Shown here in pieces: positions 25,137 through 33,896 of a stretch of DNA of 35,965 bases (its first letter is position 1; each line of letters begins with the position of its first letter). Below the pieces are notes generated by a model. The model did no database searches. It saw only the letters and a list, made by a program, of their open reading frames with translations, and was not told the origin of the DNA. The stretch is from positions 1-35,965 of the forward strand of contig CAJUBL010000027.1 of assembly GCA_910584665.1 (NCBI GenBank), given 5' to 3'. A program made the position numbers and the translations under genes. This DNA comes from an uncultured Muribaculaceae bacterium (GTDB taxonomy: Bacteria; Bacteroidota; Bacteroidia; Bacteroidales; Muribaculaceae).

Positions 25137-26864
25137 CTAAAACCTGAAAGTGATACCGAACAGACCGTGCATGCGCTGTCCCGGCATGGCCCCGGCCAGC
25201 AGATAGCGTCCCTGGCCTATTCTCTCAAGCCTGCCCCATACCGCTACAGTCTCGTCGATATTATAGGTGATACCCAGACGTCCGCACATCACGCGTCCGA
25301 GTGACATAAAACCATAGGTTGTGGTAACCGGAAGCTCGGTGTTTTCCTGCATGCTTGAGAGTGTGCATATCTTACGTCCGCGTCTCAGTTCAAAACCTCC
25401 CTCTATGGCGAGTTCCTCAAAAGGAAGCCATGATACAGAGACATCAAGAACCTGCCTGGCCCGGTCACTCCAGCGGTAATAGGCGTGGTCGATATCATTG
25501 TTTACCGCGCCTTCCAGCATGGCGCGGGCCGAGAACCGGCGCCCGCGGTCATAACGCAGTTCAACACTATAGTAGGCGGTAGTGATATCGGAAGTGGCAA
25601 AGGTGCTTACTCCGTCAGATAATGTCGGCAACGCCCAGTCAGAAGCCGATGAGAATCCGCCGCGGGCAGTGATACTGAATCCCTTGAACGGTCCTGCCGA
25701 GATGCCGGCCTTGACGTCACCGTCAAGAAATGACGGTCTGGCCGATGCCAGGGGCGCGGCATAGCGGTTGATTTCATAAAGGTCTCCAAGAGTGTTGAGG
25801 TGCGTACCGCTTTCGACGGTGGTGAAGAAACGCAGGTAGCGGGATATATTCCAGTCGAGCACTCCCCGGGCTCCGGTCCGTGTGCTGTTGTGGTCGCCGG
25901 TGGCTATGTCTATTACCGGACCTATGTGACCGGCGAACTTCGATGCGTTGAACCTGAATGATGCTCCGACGCTTATCACACCGGGGCTATAACTTCCGAT
26001 AGCGTGGAAATCCTTCATCCCGGGCATGTAAAGGTAGCGGTTGCTGAGGTTACTTCCTGTATATCCGACGGTCAGTCCCATACCGAACGCATCGTTGAAC
26101 ATAAGTTGCCCCGATGCCTTTATGTTTCCTGTTGTCTGATGCAGGGCCCGGGGGGAATCTGTTGAATTTTCAAATCCGACAGGGAAGCATGCTTTTCCAA
26201 AAGCGAACCGGTCGAGATTTCCTTCCAGTGACCACCCCGATGCGGTCTCGTCAAGAGTCGAGTGCCATCCGGCTCCAAGTCGGTAGCGATAGATATTCTG
26301 GGTGGAGGGGTCAAGGCGGTCGGACGGATAGTTGAAATGGGACATGTACAGAGATGTGGCCGCTGTCATTGTGCCGTAACGCGAGCGGCTGGAAAAGTCA
26401 AGTCCCAGATCGAAGTCGGTGGTTGCCACACGTGCGCGTGGTGAGTCGGCTGCGGTGCCGGTGTGCTCCTTGTAGCGGTTTCGGTTGAGTTGTGTCCATG
26501 CTTCCAGACGTGTAGACCTGGTGTTGACAAGGCGGTATCCGGCTGAGACTCCGAAGTCGGCCCACGGGTAGTATCCTGCCACAAGATAGCCGGCATAGTC
26601 GCCCGGCGGGTAGATGGGGTCACCGGCGACAGGTGCCAGCGTTCCGATCATCGGGGTGACAGGCATGGAAATGGCTGTGCCGTTGTAGCGTAACGAAGAG
26701 GCCGGGAACGACCTGGACAGTGTTACCGGACTGATGTCAAGCCGTGAGGTGGCGCGGAGTTCGGGCCGCAGTTCGACGGTGACATCGACATCTTTGGTGT
26801 AGGTCTGGGCCTGCATGACTGTGGCCGGGCCTGCCAGCAGGATTATGGATATGATAGTTTTCAT
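25137..26864 (-). CDS. Outer-membrane beta-barrel protein, function unknown
   Basis: A 575-aa protein with a signal peptide (about 1-19, ending MQAQ). Nearly the whole length shows alternating amphipathic strands rich in Tyr, Gly and Arg (LGLDFSSRSRYGTMTAATSLYM, YYSVELRYDRGRRFSARAML) and it ends with Phe (FGITFRF), the signature of a barrel inserted by BamA. There is no TonB plug domain, so it is not a full TonB receptor, though its strands recall one. Its ATG shares one base with the stop of the TPR gene upstream (TAATG), so the pair likely acts together at the outer membrane. Its stop is 18 bp from that of the GH97-EEP gene. I do not recognise a named family. Confidence 0.82.
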   Translation of the reverse strand: MKTIISIILLAGPATVMQAQTYTKDVDVTVELRPELRATSRLDISPVTLSRSFPASSLRYNGTAISMPVTPMIGTLAPVAGDPIYPPGDYAGYLVAGYYPWADFGVSAGYRLVNTRSTRLEAWTQLNRNRYKEHTGTAADSPRARVATTDFDLGLDFSSRSRYGTMTAATSLYMSHFNYPSDRLDPSTQNIYRYRLGAGWHSTLDETASGWSLEGNLDRFAFGKACFPVGFENSTDSPRALHQTTGNIKASGQLMFNDAFGMGLTVGYTGSNLSNRYLYMPGMKDFHAIGSYSPGVISVGASFRFNASKFAGHIGPVIDIATGDHNSTRTGARGVLDWNISRYLRFFTTVESGTHLNTLGDLYEINRYAAPLASARPSFLDGDVKAGISAGPFKGFSITARGGFSSASDWALPTLSDGVSTFATSDITTAYYSVELRYDRGRRFSARAMLEGAVNNDIDHAYYRWSDRARQVLDVSVSWLPFEELAIEGGFELRRGRKICTLSSMQENTELPVTTTYGFMSLGRVMCGRLGITYNIDETVAVWGRLERIGQGRYLLAGAMPGQRMHGLFGITFRF

Positions 26865-29815
26865 TATTTTGAGGATTTGAGGCGTGTTTCGATCATGTTG
26901 AGAATATCCGGTTCCTGACCCGGGTAATTGTCACGGAGGCTCCTGAGGTATTCGTCGGCCTCGAATGTGTCGCCCTGCGCGCGGTAGAGATCGCTCGTAA
27001 GGATATATCCTCGGGCCAGCCAGTAGCTATGGGGAGTGTTGGAGTCGATGAGAGTGTTTACACACTTCCATGCTTCGGTGTTATTGCCCGAATCATACTC
27101 GTACTGGGCCAGGTAGTAAAGACTTTTAGCGCCGGTGAGATCGGTCGGATTGGTCGATAGCGAGCGCCATATCACAGCTGCATCACCGCCATGTCCGGTG
27201 GCGCTGAGGGCCACAGCTTTCATGAAACTCACATCGTTCTGCTGGCCTGATCCTAAAGATGATGATGTAAGCAGAAGATCGGCCAGTTCTATAACCTCGT
27301 CGTGCAGTCCTAAGTCACGGGCGGCCCTTATGTGTCCGAGACGGCTATGGTTGAGGGTTTCGGGATCTGACGCGCGCATCTCCAGTGCCCGGTAGTCTTC
27401 CAGGGCGTCGGGTATCAGCCCGAGATCCATCTCGGCATCGGCCTTGATCGAGAGACCTTCGGATATGTATTCGCCGTCGGGATATTCTGTGACAAGACGT
27501 GTGGCGTAGCTTAATGCCCGGTCGTGGTCATTCCCGGAAGCCGCTGAGCGTGCAAGGAGTAACATTGCCTGGGGCGCATGTTCGCCGTGAGGGTAGCGCG
27601 ATAGGTATTTCTCCCACTGGGCCGGTGTACGGGCTGCCGCGAATGTGGCTCTGTCAATCTCATCTGGATCGACGGCCGGTGCGTTAGGTACGGATGACAT
27701 GAAAGATATATAGTCGTCCAGCCGCCCCTGCTCGGCGGCAAGTGTCTGCAGCCGCTGTGCGGCCATAGTGGCCTCGCGCGACGGCGAGTGCCGTCTGATG
27801 AGCCGGCTGTATGTGTCGTAGGCGTCGCCGGAGAGTCCTTCGCTCGACTGCAGCGTACCCATAAGCAGCATTGCCTGGCGGCCGCGGGCGGTGGTGCCGT
27901 ATTCCCGCTCTATTTTCATGTATGTGGCTATGGCATCGTCCGTGCGACGGTCGGCAGTATATGTCTCGGCGATGTCAAGCAGTGCCTGGGGCACTAACGG
28001 TGAGCGCGGGAAGCGGTCGATCATATCCTGAAGTCCGTTGATCTGGGCTGCGGTATTGCCTTTCCATCCCCATATCGTGGCATACTGGTAAAGCGGATAG
28101 TCGGCGGCTGTCGGGTTGATACGTGCGGCCCGTTCATATTGTTTCAGAGCGTTGTCGAGATCACGGTCGGCATAGTAGGTGTCGGCGATACGGCTGGTGG
28201 CGTCGGCCTCCATCGGAGCGCTTATACCCGGGGTACGTATTACCTCTTCGAACTGTGTCCGTGCCTGTCCGTACTGTTTCCGTGCATACAGGGCATAGCC
28301 CAGATTATAACGGGCCAGTGTCTTGTTCGGATTCCCGGCTGTGGCCCTTGACAGATAGTTGGAGTAACATGTCGCGGCACGTCCGTAGTCTTCCTTTTTG
28401 TAGTAGCAGTCGCCCAGAAGGAGCTCGCATTCTGTGACGGTCGGCTGGTCCTGTCCTGATATAGAGCGGGCCTTGACGAGATATGTTATGGCGTCGTCAT
28501 ACCGGCCGGCGGCTACATCGCGTGCGCCTAAAGTATACAGTACCTGCTGTCGTGCGGCAATGATACGTGGAGAGGGGTTGGTTATGCGGTCGATGTTCCT
28601 GAGCGCCGCATCATAGTTGTCGTCGCTCATGTATCCGTAGGCAAGGTATTCCGATACCCTGGAGGTATATTTAGACTGTGGAAAGCGGCGTGTGAAATCT
28701 TCGAAGACGGCAACTGAGCTGCTGAACGGTACACGGCCTCCGTCACTGCGGGCAACGCAGTAATTGTAGTAGGCTTCCTCGGTCACCGCACGTTCGGAGT
28801 CAAGTTCCACGGCTTTGTTAAGTGCTATGATGGCTGACGACATGTCACCCAGGCGCATATAGCTCTGCCCTATCGTGAGCAGTGCGCTCTGTCCCATGGC
28901 ATCGTTCTGTTCCGACGGGGTTTTGAGCGTTTCTATTGCCCCGCGGTAGTCAGCATCCTGATATTGTATTATACCTAAGATATACATGGCCGAGGGGAGA
29001 GGAGTGCCGTCCCATTCTCTGATATAGCGTTTCAGGTATGGTACTGCCTGGTCGGCCAGGCCGTTACTGTACAAGGCTTCGCCTGCTATGCGAGAAGCTT
29101 CGGCGCGGTATTCCTGCGGCACATCATTGTTTTCCATCAGGCGGCGGGCATGTGTGAGAGCGCGGTTATTGTCACCGTCGAGATAGTATATCTGACACAG
29201 GTAGTACTGGGCCATGGCGGCTGGCATAGCTGTGGATGTGACTCTCTCCAGCAGGGTGCGGGCGCGTGTGTAATCGCGGTCGGCATAGGCTATGTAGCCG
29301 CGGTAGAAGAGTGCGTTTGATTCCTGAGAGGTACCGTCAAGAGACCGGAGTATGTGTTCGGCCTTATCGCGGCTTCCCATATGCATCAGTGCGATTCCCA
29401 TCTGCAGACGCCTGGCTGCATCGGTGGCCGGGTCGAGCGAGTTTTCACCCACGCTGTCATACCATCGGTATGCCTCGTTCCAGTTTCCGCGGTCCATATA
29501 GCAGTTTGCGGCCACCACGGCCACCATGTGGCATGATGTCGACTGGGGATAGCGGGCCATGAACCGCTCCAGCAGATCAATGGAACGGGGATCGGCGTCG
29601 CGGGCGGCTGCCAGTGCCAGCGCCAGTTCGCTCTCCTCTGTAGGATCAGCGACAGTCTCGAAGTGGGTCAGCTGGTCCGTTGCCGGACCGGTCCATCCCG
29701 ATACGTAATAGAACAGTCCCCGGTCAAGATACCCCTTGCCGGTTCCACCGTTTATTCCGGCCACGGCGCCCAGCGTCCATAGCGATAACGCGGCAATGCA
29801 GATAATGCGTTTCAT
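26864..29815 (-). CDS. Large tetratricopeptide-repeat protein, exported
   Basis: A 983-aa protein with an N-terminal signal peptide (about 1-20, ending GAVAG) followed by TPR-like helical repeats through almost the whole length. Repeats are easy to see, for instance YYNYCVARSDGG, ARYNLGYALYARKQYGQARTQFEEVIR and SLYYLAQYEYDSGNNTEAWKCVNTLID. Repeats with tyrosine-rich A and B helices, as in YbgF/BamD-like proteins, suggest a periplasmic scaffold for protein-protein contact. It lies 48 bp after birA and overlaps the barrel gene by one base. Together with the barrel it may form an envelope complex; no enzyme motif is visible. Confidence 0.88.
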   Translation of the reverse strand: MKRIICIAALSLWTLGAVAGINGGTGKGYLDRGLFYYVSGWTGPATDQLTHFETVADPTEESELALALAAARDADPRSIDLLERFMARYPQSTSCHMVAVVAANCYMDRGNWNEAYRWYDSVGENSLDPATDAARRLQMGIALMHMGSRDKAEHILRSLDGTSQESNALFYRGYIAYADRDYTRARTLLERVTSTAMPAAMAQYYLCQIYYLDGDNNRALTHARRLMENNDVPQEYRAEASRIAGEALYSNGLADQAVPYLKRYIREWDGTPLPSAMYILGIIQYQDADYRGAIETLKTPSEQNDAMGQSALLTIGQSYMRLGDMSSAIIALNKAVELDSERAVTEEAYYNYCVARSDGGRVPFSSSVAVFEDFTRRFPQSKYTSRVSEYLAYGYMSDDNYDAALRNIDRITNPSPRIIAARQQVLYTLGARDVAAGRYDDAITYLVKARSISGQDQPTVTECELLLGDCYYKKEDYGRAATCYSNYLSRATAGNPNKTLARYNLGYALYARKQYGQARTQFEEVIRTPGISAPMEADATSRIADTYYADRDLDNALKQYERAARINPTAADYPLYQYATIWGWKGNTAAQINGLQDMIDRFPRSPLVPQALLDIAETYTADRRTDDAIATYMKIEREYGTTARGRQAMLLMGTLQSSEGLSGDAYDTYSRLIRRHSPSREATMAAQRLQTLAAEQGRLDDYISFMSSVPNAPAVDPDEIDRATFAAARTPAQWEKYLSRYPHGEHAPQAMLLLARSAASGNDHDRALSYATRLVTEYPDGEYISEGLSIKADAEMDLGLIPDALEDYRALEMRASDPETLNHSRLGHIRAARDLGLHDEVIELADLLLTSSSLGSGQQNDVSFMKAVALSATGHGGDAAVIWRSLSTNPTDLTGAKSLYYLAQYEYDSGNNTEAWKCVNTLIDSNTPHSYWLARGYILTSDLYRAQGDTFEADEYLRSLRDNYPGQEPDILNMIETRLKSSK

Positions 29816-29863
29816 TAGTATAAATCTTTGTATGTTTTTCTATTTTAGAATTTCTGTAACCTG

Positions 29864-30616
29864 TCAGGATTTACTCCGGATAACGGCTGTCACTTCCTTG
29901 AAAGCATGTGTGCTCGACGTGCCGTCGGCATGCCGTAAGGTAATATGGCCTGTTGGCGCTATCTCTTCGATCGAAGCCCGAAACTCCGTGCCGTCGGTGA
30001 GGCGGTAAGGATGTAATCCTTCCCTATGCCAGAGCCTTGAGCGATAGCGCAGTACTATGGACTCGTGTCCCTGTGTGGTTGAGACAGCGTCGACATTGTC
30101 CACGATGGCCCCGGCAATTTTTTCCAGAAGCTGGTCAAGATCAAAGTTGTGCCCGGTTATCTGCCATAAACTCACAGGATTAGGGGCGTCGCTGATGAAA
30201 TGTCTCTGGTTTACATTGATTCCGACACCGGCTATCGAACGTATTATGGACTGTCCGCTCAGCGTGTTCTCGATCAATATGCCACACAGTTTACGGTCTT
30301 CGTAATAGATATCATTCGGCCATTTGATGAGCAGTTTTCCGGGATCCGGTACCAGCGGTGAAAGAGTCTCGGCTATGGCTGTCGACACAGCTTCGCTGAT
30401 GGAATATTGACTCATGGCGTGGATCCCCGCCGGACGTAACATCACCGAGAACGTCAGGTTCTTACCCGGTTCGGCTTCCCATGAATTGCCACGCTGACCG
30501 CGTCCGGCACTCTGGCAACGGGCGGCGATTACTGTCCCTGCCGGAACGTCAGGCATCTCTGAGCGCATATATGTACTGGTAGAGCCCACGCTCTCCAGCC
30601 ACTTCACCGTCAGCAT
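29864..30616 (-). CDS. birA: Biotin--[acetyl-CoA-carboxylase] ligase
   Basis: A 250-aa biotin protein ligase that activates biotin with ATP and attaches it to biotin-carboxyl-carrier lysines. It shows VGSTSTYMR (10-18), the adenylate loop GRGQRG (39-44), KWPNDIYYEDRKLCGILIE (98-116) with the catalytic Lys109, and a short C-terminal SH3-like domain. There is no N-terminal helix-turn-helix, so it is a class I enzyme and not a repressor. It overlaps the end of tsaE by 7 bp. Confidence 0.95.
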   Translation of the reverse strand: MLTVKWLESVGSTSTYMRSEMPDVPAGTVIAARCQSAGRGQRGNSWEAEPGKNLTFSVMLRPAGIHAMSQYSISEAVSTAIAETLSPLVPDPGKLLIKWPNDIYYEDRKLCGILIENTLSGQSIIRSIAGVGINVNQRHFISDAPNPVSLWQITGHNFDLDQLLEKIAGAIVDNVDAVSTTQGHESIVLRYRSRLWHREGLHPYRLTDGTEFRASIEEIAPTGHITLRHADGTSSTHAFKEVTAVIRSKS

Positions 30617-31041
30617 ATCCGCGACAGCTGCAACGTGCGCGAATCATCGTCGTTGACAAATATCTTTACTCTCACTGTGTCGTCGGGAAGCAGTTCCTCC
30701 ACACGCTCCGGCCACTCCAGCAGGCATAGAGCGCCCGAATCAAAGTAGTCTTCGATACCCATGTCAAGGGCCTCTTCCAGATTGTTGAGACGATACATGT
30801 CAAAGTGATATATCAGTTCGGCTGTCGTGTCGGAACGGTATTCATTGGCAATGGCAAACGAAGGGGAGTTGGTCACATCATCGGTGACACCAAGCTCGCG
30901 GCACAATGCCGAAATAAATGTGGTCTTGCCGGCGCCCATGTCGCCGTAGAATGCAAATACTGTCGAGTCGTCCATCGCCTCGATAAATTCTCGTGCCGCA
31001 CGCGGTAAGTCGGCAAGCGTAGGGATGTTGATCGTTTTCAT
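30610..31041 (-). CDS. tsaE: tRNA threonylcarbamoyladenosine biosynthesis ATPase TsaE
   Basis: A 143-aa ATPase that works with TsaB and TsaD to form t6A at position 37 of ANN-decoding tRNAs. Walker A GDMGAGKT (33-40), SPSFAIANEYRS, the FDMYRL motif, and LLEWPERVEELLP are all family marks. Length is normal. Its ATG overlaps the porX stop (ATGA, 31038-31041) and its 3' end overlaps birA, so the three are translationally linked. Confidence 0.95.
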   Translation of the reverse strand: MKTINIPTLADLPRAAREFIEAMDDSTVFAFYGDMGAGKTTFISALCRELGVTDDVTNSPSFAIANEYRSDTTAELIYHFDMYRLNNLEEALDMGIEDYFDSGALCLLEWPERVEELLPDDTVRVKIFVNDDDSRTLQLSRIC

Positions 31042-32597
31042 CGTGTCTTGGGAGATAATGTTATCAGCGGTACGAGCATTTCTTCAAGAGAGATGCCGCC
31101 GTGCTGGAATGTATCGGTATAATATTGGACATAGTGGTTGTAATTGTTAGGGTAGGCGAAGAAGTCCCGCCCCCCGGCGAAGATATATGTCGAGGATATA
31201 TTGGGCGCCGGGAGTCCGTAGGCTGCAGGTGTCTTGACCTCATATACCTGTCTGGGATTGTAGCTGAGGTTTTTTCCGACCTTGTAACGCAGATTGGTAT
31301 TTGTGTTTCTGTCGCCTACCACCTTTATGGGATTATTCACGCGTATAGTCCCGTGGTCGGTAGTCAGTACTATGCGGCCGCCGCGTGCGGCTATCGCTCT
31401 GAACAGGTCGATTGTGCCCGCATGTCTGAACCATGATTGTGTCAGTGCCCTGTAGGCGGCATTGTTCGACGCCAGTTCGCGTATCATCTTTAGTTCAGTC
31501 CGGGCGTGTGACAGCATGTCTATGAAGTTCAGGACTATTACGTTCAGATTGTTTGAATCGAGTGATGCCAGTTCCCTTGTAAGTTTGTCTACTCCCTGCG
31601 AGTCATTGATCTTGGTGTATGAAAAGCGATCGCGCCGTCTGAAACGTTCCAGCTGGGTTGCTATCAGCGGCGACTCGTTGATATTCTTGCCCTCCTCAGA
31701 CTCTTCGTCTACCCACAGATCGGGAAACATTTTCTCGATCTGGGCCGGCATCAGTCCGGAGAAAATGGCATTGCGTGCGTATTGTGTAGCTGTCGGAAGT
31801 ATAGACGTATATAATGACTCGTTGATAGAGAATGTGTCGGCAAGCATCGGCTTTATTGTCTCCCACTGGTCAAGGCGGAAGTTGTCTATGAGTATGAAAA
31901 ACACCTTCTCCCCGCTGTCAAGTAAAGGGAAGACCCGGCGCCTGAACACGTCCGGACTGAGCAACGGCCTTTCAGGATCACTGATGTCGGATGCTATCCA
32001 GCTGTGATAATTACGCTTCACATACTTGTAGAACTCACTGTTAGCTTCTATTCTCTGCATGTCCAGCAACTCGTCCATGTTGGTCTCGGATGCCGCTAAC
32101 TTCAGTTCCCAGTCCACCAGGTTGCGGTAAAGCGACTGCCAGTCGGACAGTGAGTCAGCCTGGCCTATTGACACACCTATCTGACCGAATTGCTGGCGAT
32201 AACCCGTCGAAGCTTGTTCGGAGACCAGTCTGTCCCCATGCAGATTCTTTTTTATCGACAGTAGTATCTGGTTAGGATTCACCGGCTTGATCAGATAGTC
32301 GGCAATATTGTTGCCCACCGCCTGGTCCATGATATTCTCCTCCTCGCTCTTCGTGATCATGATCACCGGGACAGCCGGAGCCACCCGTCCCAGTAGCGGT
32401 AAAGTCTCCAGACCTGTCAGGCCAGGCATGTTTTCATCCAGGATAATCAGGTCAAAAGTCTCTTGCTCGGCCAGCTCGACCGCGTCACGGCCCGAGCAGG
32501 CAGTAGTCACATCATATCCCTTTGATCTGAGAAACATGATGTGAGGTTTAAGCAGGTCGATCTCGTCATCGGCCCAGAGAATGCGTGAGTTACCCAT
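31038..32597 (-). CDS. porX: PorX-like response regulator with PglZ effector domain
   Basis: With the start at 32597 (MGNSRILWADDEIDLLK) the protein has 519 residues, about the size of Porphyromonas gingivalis PorX, which controls type IX secretion and, through its PglZ domain, acts as a phosphodiesterase. The receiver (1-120) has Asp10/Asp11, phosphoacceptor Asp54 in ILDENMPG, and Lys near VIMITKS and YLIKPVNP. A helical linker follows, then the PglZ domain with FILIDNFRLDQW, SILPTATQYARNAIFSGLMP, FIDMLSHAR and TTDHGT, the metal-binding set of the alkaline-phosphatase superfamily. The open frame continues to an ATG at 32651, but that is inside the promoter. The partner kinase PorY and T9SS genes are not in this window. 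Confidence 0.92.
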   Translation of the reverse strand: MGNSRILWADDEIDLLKPHIMFLRSKGYDVTTACSGRDAVELAEQETFDLIILDENMPGLTGLETLPLLGRVAPAVPVIMITKSEEENIMDQAVGNNIADYLIKPVNPNQILLSIKKNLHGDRLVSEQASTGYRQQFGQIGVSIGQADSLSDWQSLYRNLVDWELKLAASETNMDELLDMQRIEANSEFYKYVKRNYHSWIASDISDPERPLLSPDVFRRRVFPLLDSGEKVFFILIDNFRLDQWETIKPMLADTFSINESLYTSILPTATQYARNAIFSGLMPAQIEKMFPDLWVDEESEEGKNINESPLIATQLERFRRRDRFSYTKINDSQGVDKLTRELASLDSNNLNVIVLNFIDMLSHARTELKMIRELASNNAAYRALTQSWFRHAGTIDLFRAIAARGGRIVLTTDHGTIRVNNPIKVVGDRNTNTNLRYKVGKNLSYNPRQVYEVKTPAAYGLPAPNISSTYIFAGGRDFFAYPNNYNHYVQYYTDTFQHGGISLEEMLVPLITLSPKTR

Positions 32598-32621
32598 ATT
32601 GCAATAATATAAAGTCAGATA

Positions 32622-32651
32622 CAAATGTACATATAAATTGTGATATATCAA
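32622..32651 (-). promoter_or_regulatory. Promoter of the porX operon
   Basis: Minus strand: TTG (32649-32651), 19 nt, TACATTTG (32622-32629). Transcription is expected from about 32615, about 18 nt before the ATG at 32597. It rules out the longer porX frame. Confidence 0.8.
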
Positions 32652-32675
32652 TGATTGTATTCAATAACAGTTGTA

Positions 32676-32717
32676 AAAGCATGATATCTGACTGATTTTG
32701 GTCAGATGCCATGCTTT
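32676..32717. terminator. Strong hairpin, possible bidirectional terminator
   Basis: AAAGCATG (32676-32683) and ATCTGAC (32686-32692) pair with GTCAGAT (32701-32707) and CATGCTTT (32710-32717), separated by a 2x2 internal loop; the loop is 8 nt. It lies between the porX promoter and the rubrerythrin remnant. T-runs after the stem are short on both strands, so its function as a terminator is uncertain. Confidence 0.55.
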
Positions 32718-32719
32718 AA

Positions 32720-33005
32720 TGTACCGATATTTATGACCGCATGGCTAATGAAACAGACGAAGATGGTTTTCCGGAAATAGCTGCGCGTTTTTGTGCCGTA
32801 GCTGCTATTGAGCATCACCATGAGGAGCGTTACCGTTGTCTGTTGCGGAATATCGGGGAGGGGATAGTATTATGCCGCGATGTCGAGACTGTCTGGTTAT
32901 GCCGTAATTGCGGCCGATATATACATCGGCAAAAATGCACCCGAAGTTTGTCCCGTGTGTCTGCACAAACAGAGTTTCTTCAAAATTGAAGTCCGCAATT
33001 ACTGA
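32720..33005 (+). pseudogene. Rubrerythrin C-terminal remnant, frameshifted
   Basis: The frame reads DRMANETDEDGFPEIAARF, then AIEHHHEERYRCLLRNIGEG, the last ferroxidase helix of rubrerythrin with its E-x-x-H-type ligands, and VETVWLCRNCGRYIH, the first half of the rubredoxin-like centre. There one extra base (near 32927) shifts the frame. In the other frame the rest follows perfectly: GKNAPEVCPVCLHKQSFFKIEVRNY and a stop at 33003-33005. The two iron-binding Cys-x-x-Cys pairs are therefore in different frames. The first 90-100 residues of the family are missing; a TAA at 32717 precedes the fragment. An ATG-initiated 82-codon frame (32741-32989) exists but is a fragment. Originally a peroxide-scavenging protein. 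Confidence 0.85.
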
Positions 33006-33023
33006 TAGTGAATTGATATTGTA

Positions 33024-33066
33024 AACAGAATCGGGCATGCCATATATCGGCATGCCCGATTCTGTT
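33024..33066. terminator. Perfect 18-bp inverted repeat between convergent genes
   Basis: Arms 33024-33041 and 33049-33066 (AACAGAATCGGGCATGCC and its exact complement) with a 7-nt loop. It begins 19 bp after the rubrerythrin stop and ends 4 bp before the DUF892 stop, as expected of a bidirectional terminator. T-runs are weak. Confidence 0.75.
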
Positions 33067-33070
33067 ATCC

Positions 33071-33682
33071 TCATTCATCAGAGGCGTCTTCGTTGACCGA
33101 CTCCAGAGCCAGCATTGTCAAGGCTGTATCCGATTTTTTCTCGTCTCGCAGGATGGACCGTAACATCTTGGCTATCTTGGACTCCTGCATTGCATCGGCA
33201 AAGGCGGCCAGAGTTCCGTATGTTGCAATCTCGTAGTGCTCTACCTTCTGTGCGGCCAGTATCAGTCCGGCATCGCGGATAGCACTACCCTTGTCTGTAT
33301 CGGATATTATGCTTTCGGCCTCCGATAGCAGCCCTTCCATAGCATCACACTTCTTGGTCTTGGGTTTTTCGCCCATCAGCTCAAAAACCTGTTCTACTGT
33401 AGCTATCTGCGATTCAGTCTCAGCTTTATGGCTGTCAAACTTCGCAGCCAGTTCCTGACCGGTAGCTGCTTTTCGCATCTTCGGTAAGGCTTTCAGTAAT
33501 GCTTTTTCCGCCCATAGGATATCTTTCAGTTCGTCGATGAAAAACTTGCGGAATTCTTCCCCGTACTTGGGTTTGCTGGGATTCTTTGTCGCAGTCTCTT
33601 TGTCTTTGGCATTCTGTTTGTCTGTCTTCGGCCCTGCATCATTCTTCTTTGGAGCCGTCTCTTTTTTAGTTTTGGTTTCCAT
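33071..33682 (-). CDS. DUF892 (YciE/YciF-like) ferritin-like protein
   Basis: A 203-aa protein. The first 39 residues are lysine-rich and disordered. From 40 on it matches DUF892: FRKFFIDELKDILWAEKALLKALPKM, ELAAKFDSHKAETESQIATVEQVFELMG, DAGLILAAQKVEHYEIATYGTLAAFA. The Glu and His residues on the helices (IDELKD, HKAETE, VEHYE) suit a four-helix di-metal bundle. Family members are linked to osmotic and oxidative stress, but the reaction is not known. Its lysine-rich tail could bind DNA (guess). The upstream 214 bp show no clear consensus promoter. Confidence 0.9.
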   Translation of the reverse strand: METKTKKETAPKKNDAGPKTDKQNAKDKETATKNPSKPKYGEEFRKFFIDELKDILWAEKALLKALPKMRKAATGQELAAKFDSHKAETESQIATVEQVFELMGEKPKTKKCDAMEGLLSEAESIISDTDKGSAIRDAGLILAAQKVEHYEIATYGTLAAFADAMQESKIAKMLRSILRDEKKSDTALTMLALESVNEDASDE

Positions 33683-33896
33683 AATTGTGTGTAGTTAAAA
33701 AGATTAATTATAGGTCGGCATTATAGAAAACCTAACAAAGAATTGTCAGATCCGGTTTTAAACAAAACTCTAATGTAATTTAAAATATCATAAGTAAGTC
33801 ATGAGAGTACTGTTTTTTGCATATGCATAAAATGCCTCGATATATCGGATGCGTTGCTCAGGATTTTTCCGGAAGGCTTTAATAGAATAAAATCCT
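33683..33896. other. Intergenic region, nothing certain
   Basis: AT-rich spacer between the DUF1848 gene and the DUF892 gene, both on the minus strand. No coding sequence is seen. A weak -33/-7 pair (TTTG and ATTCTTTG on the minus strand, near 33734-33766) might drive DUF892. Confidence 0.35.

Noticed and set aside
32805..33074. 89-aa minus-strand frame in the rubrerythrin region
   Set aside because: The opposite strand carries recognisable rubrerythrin sequence in two frames, and this frame crosses the 18-bp hairpin.
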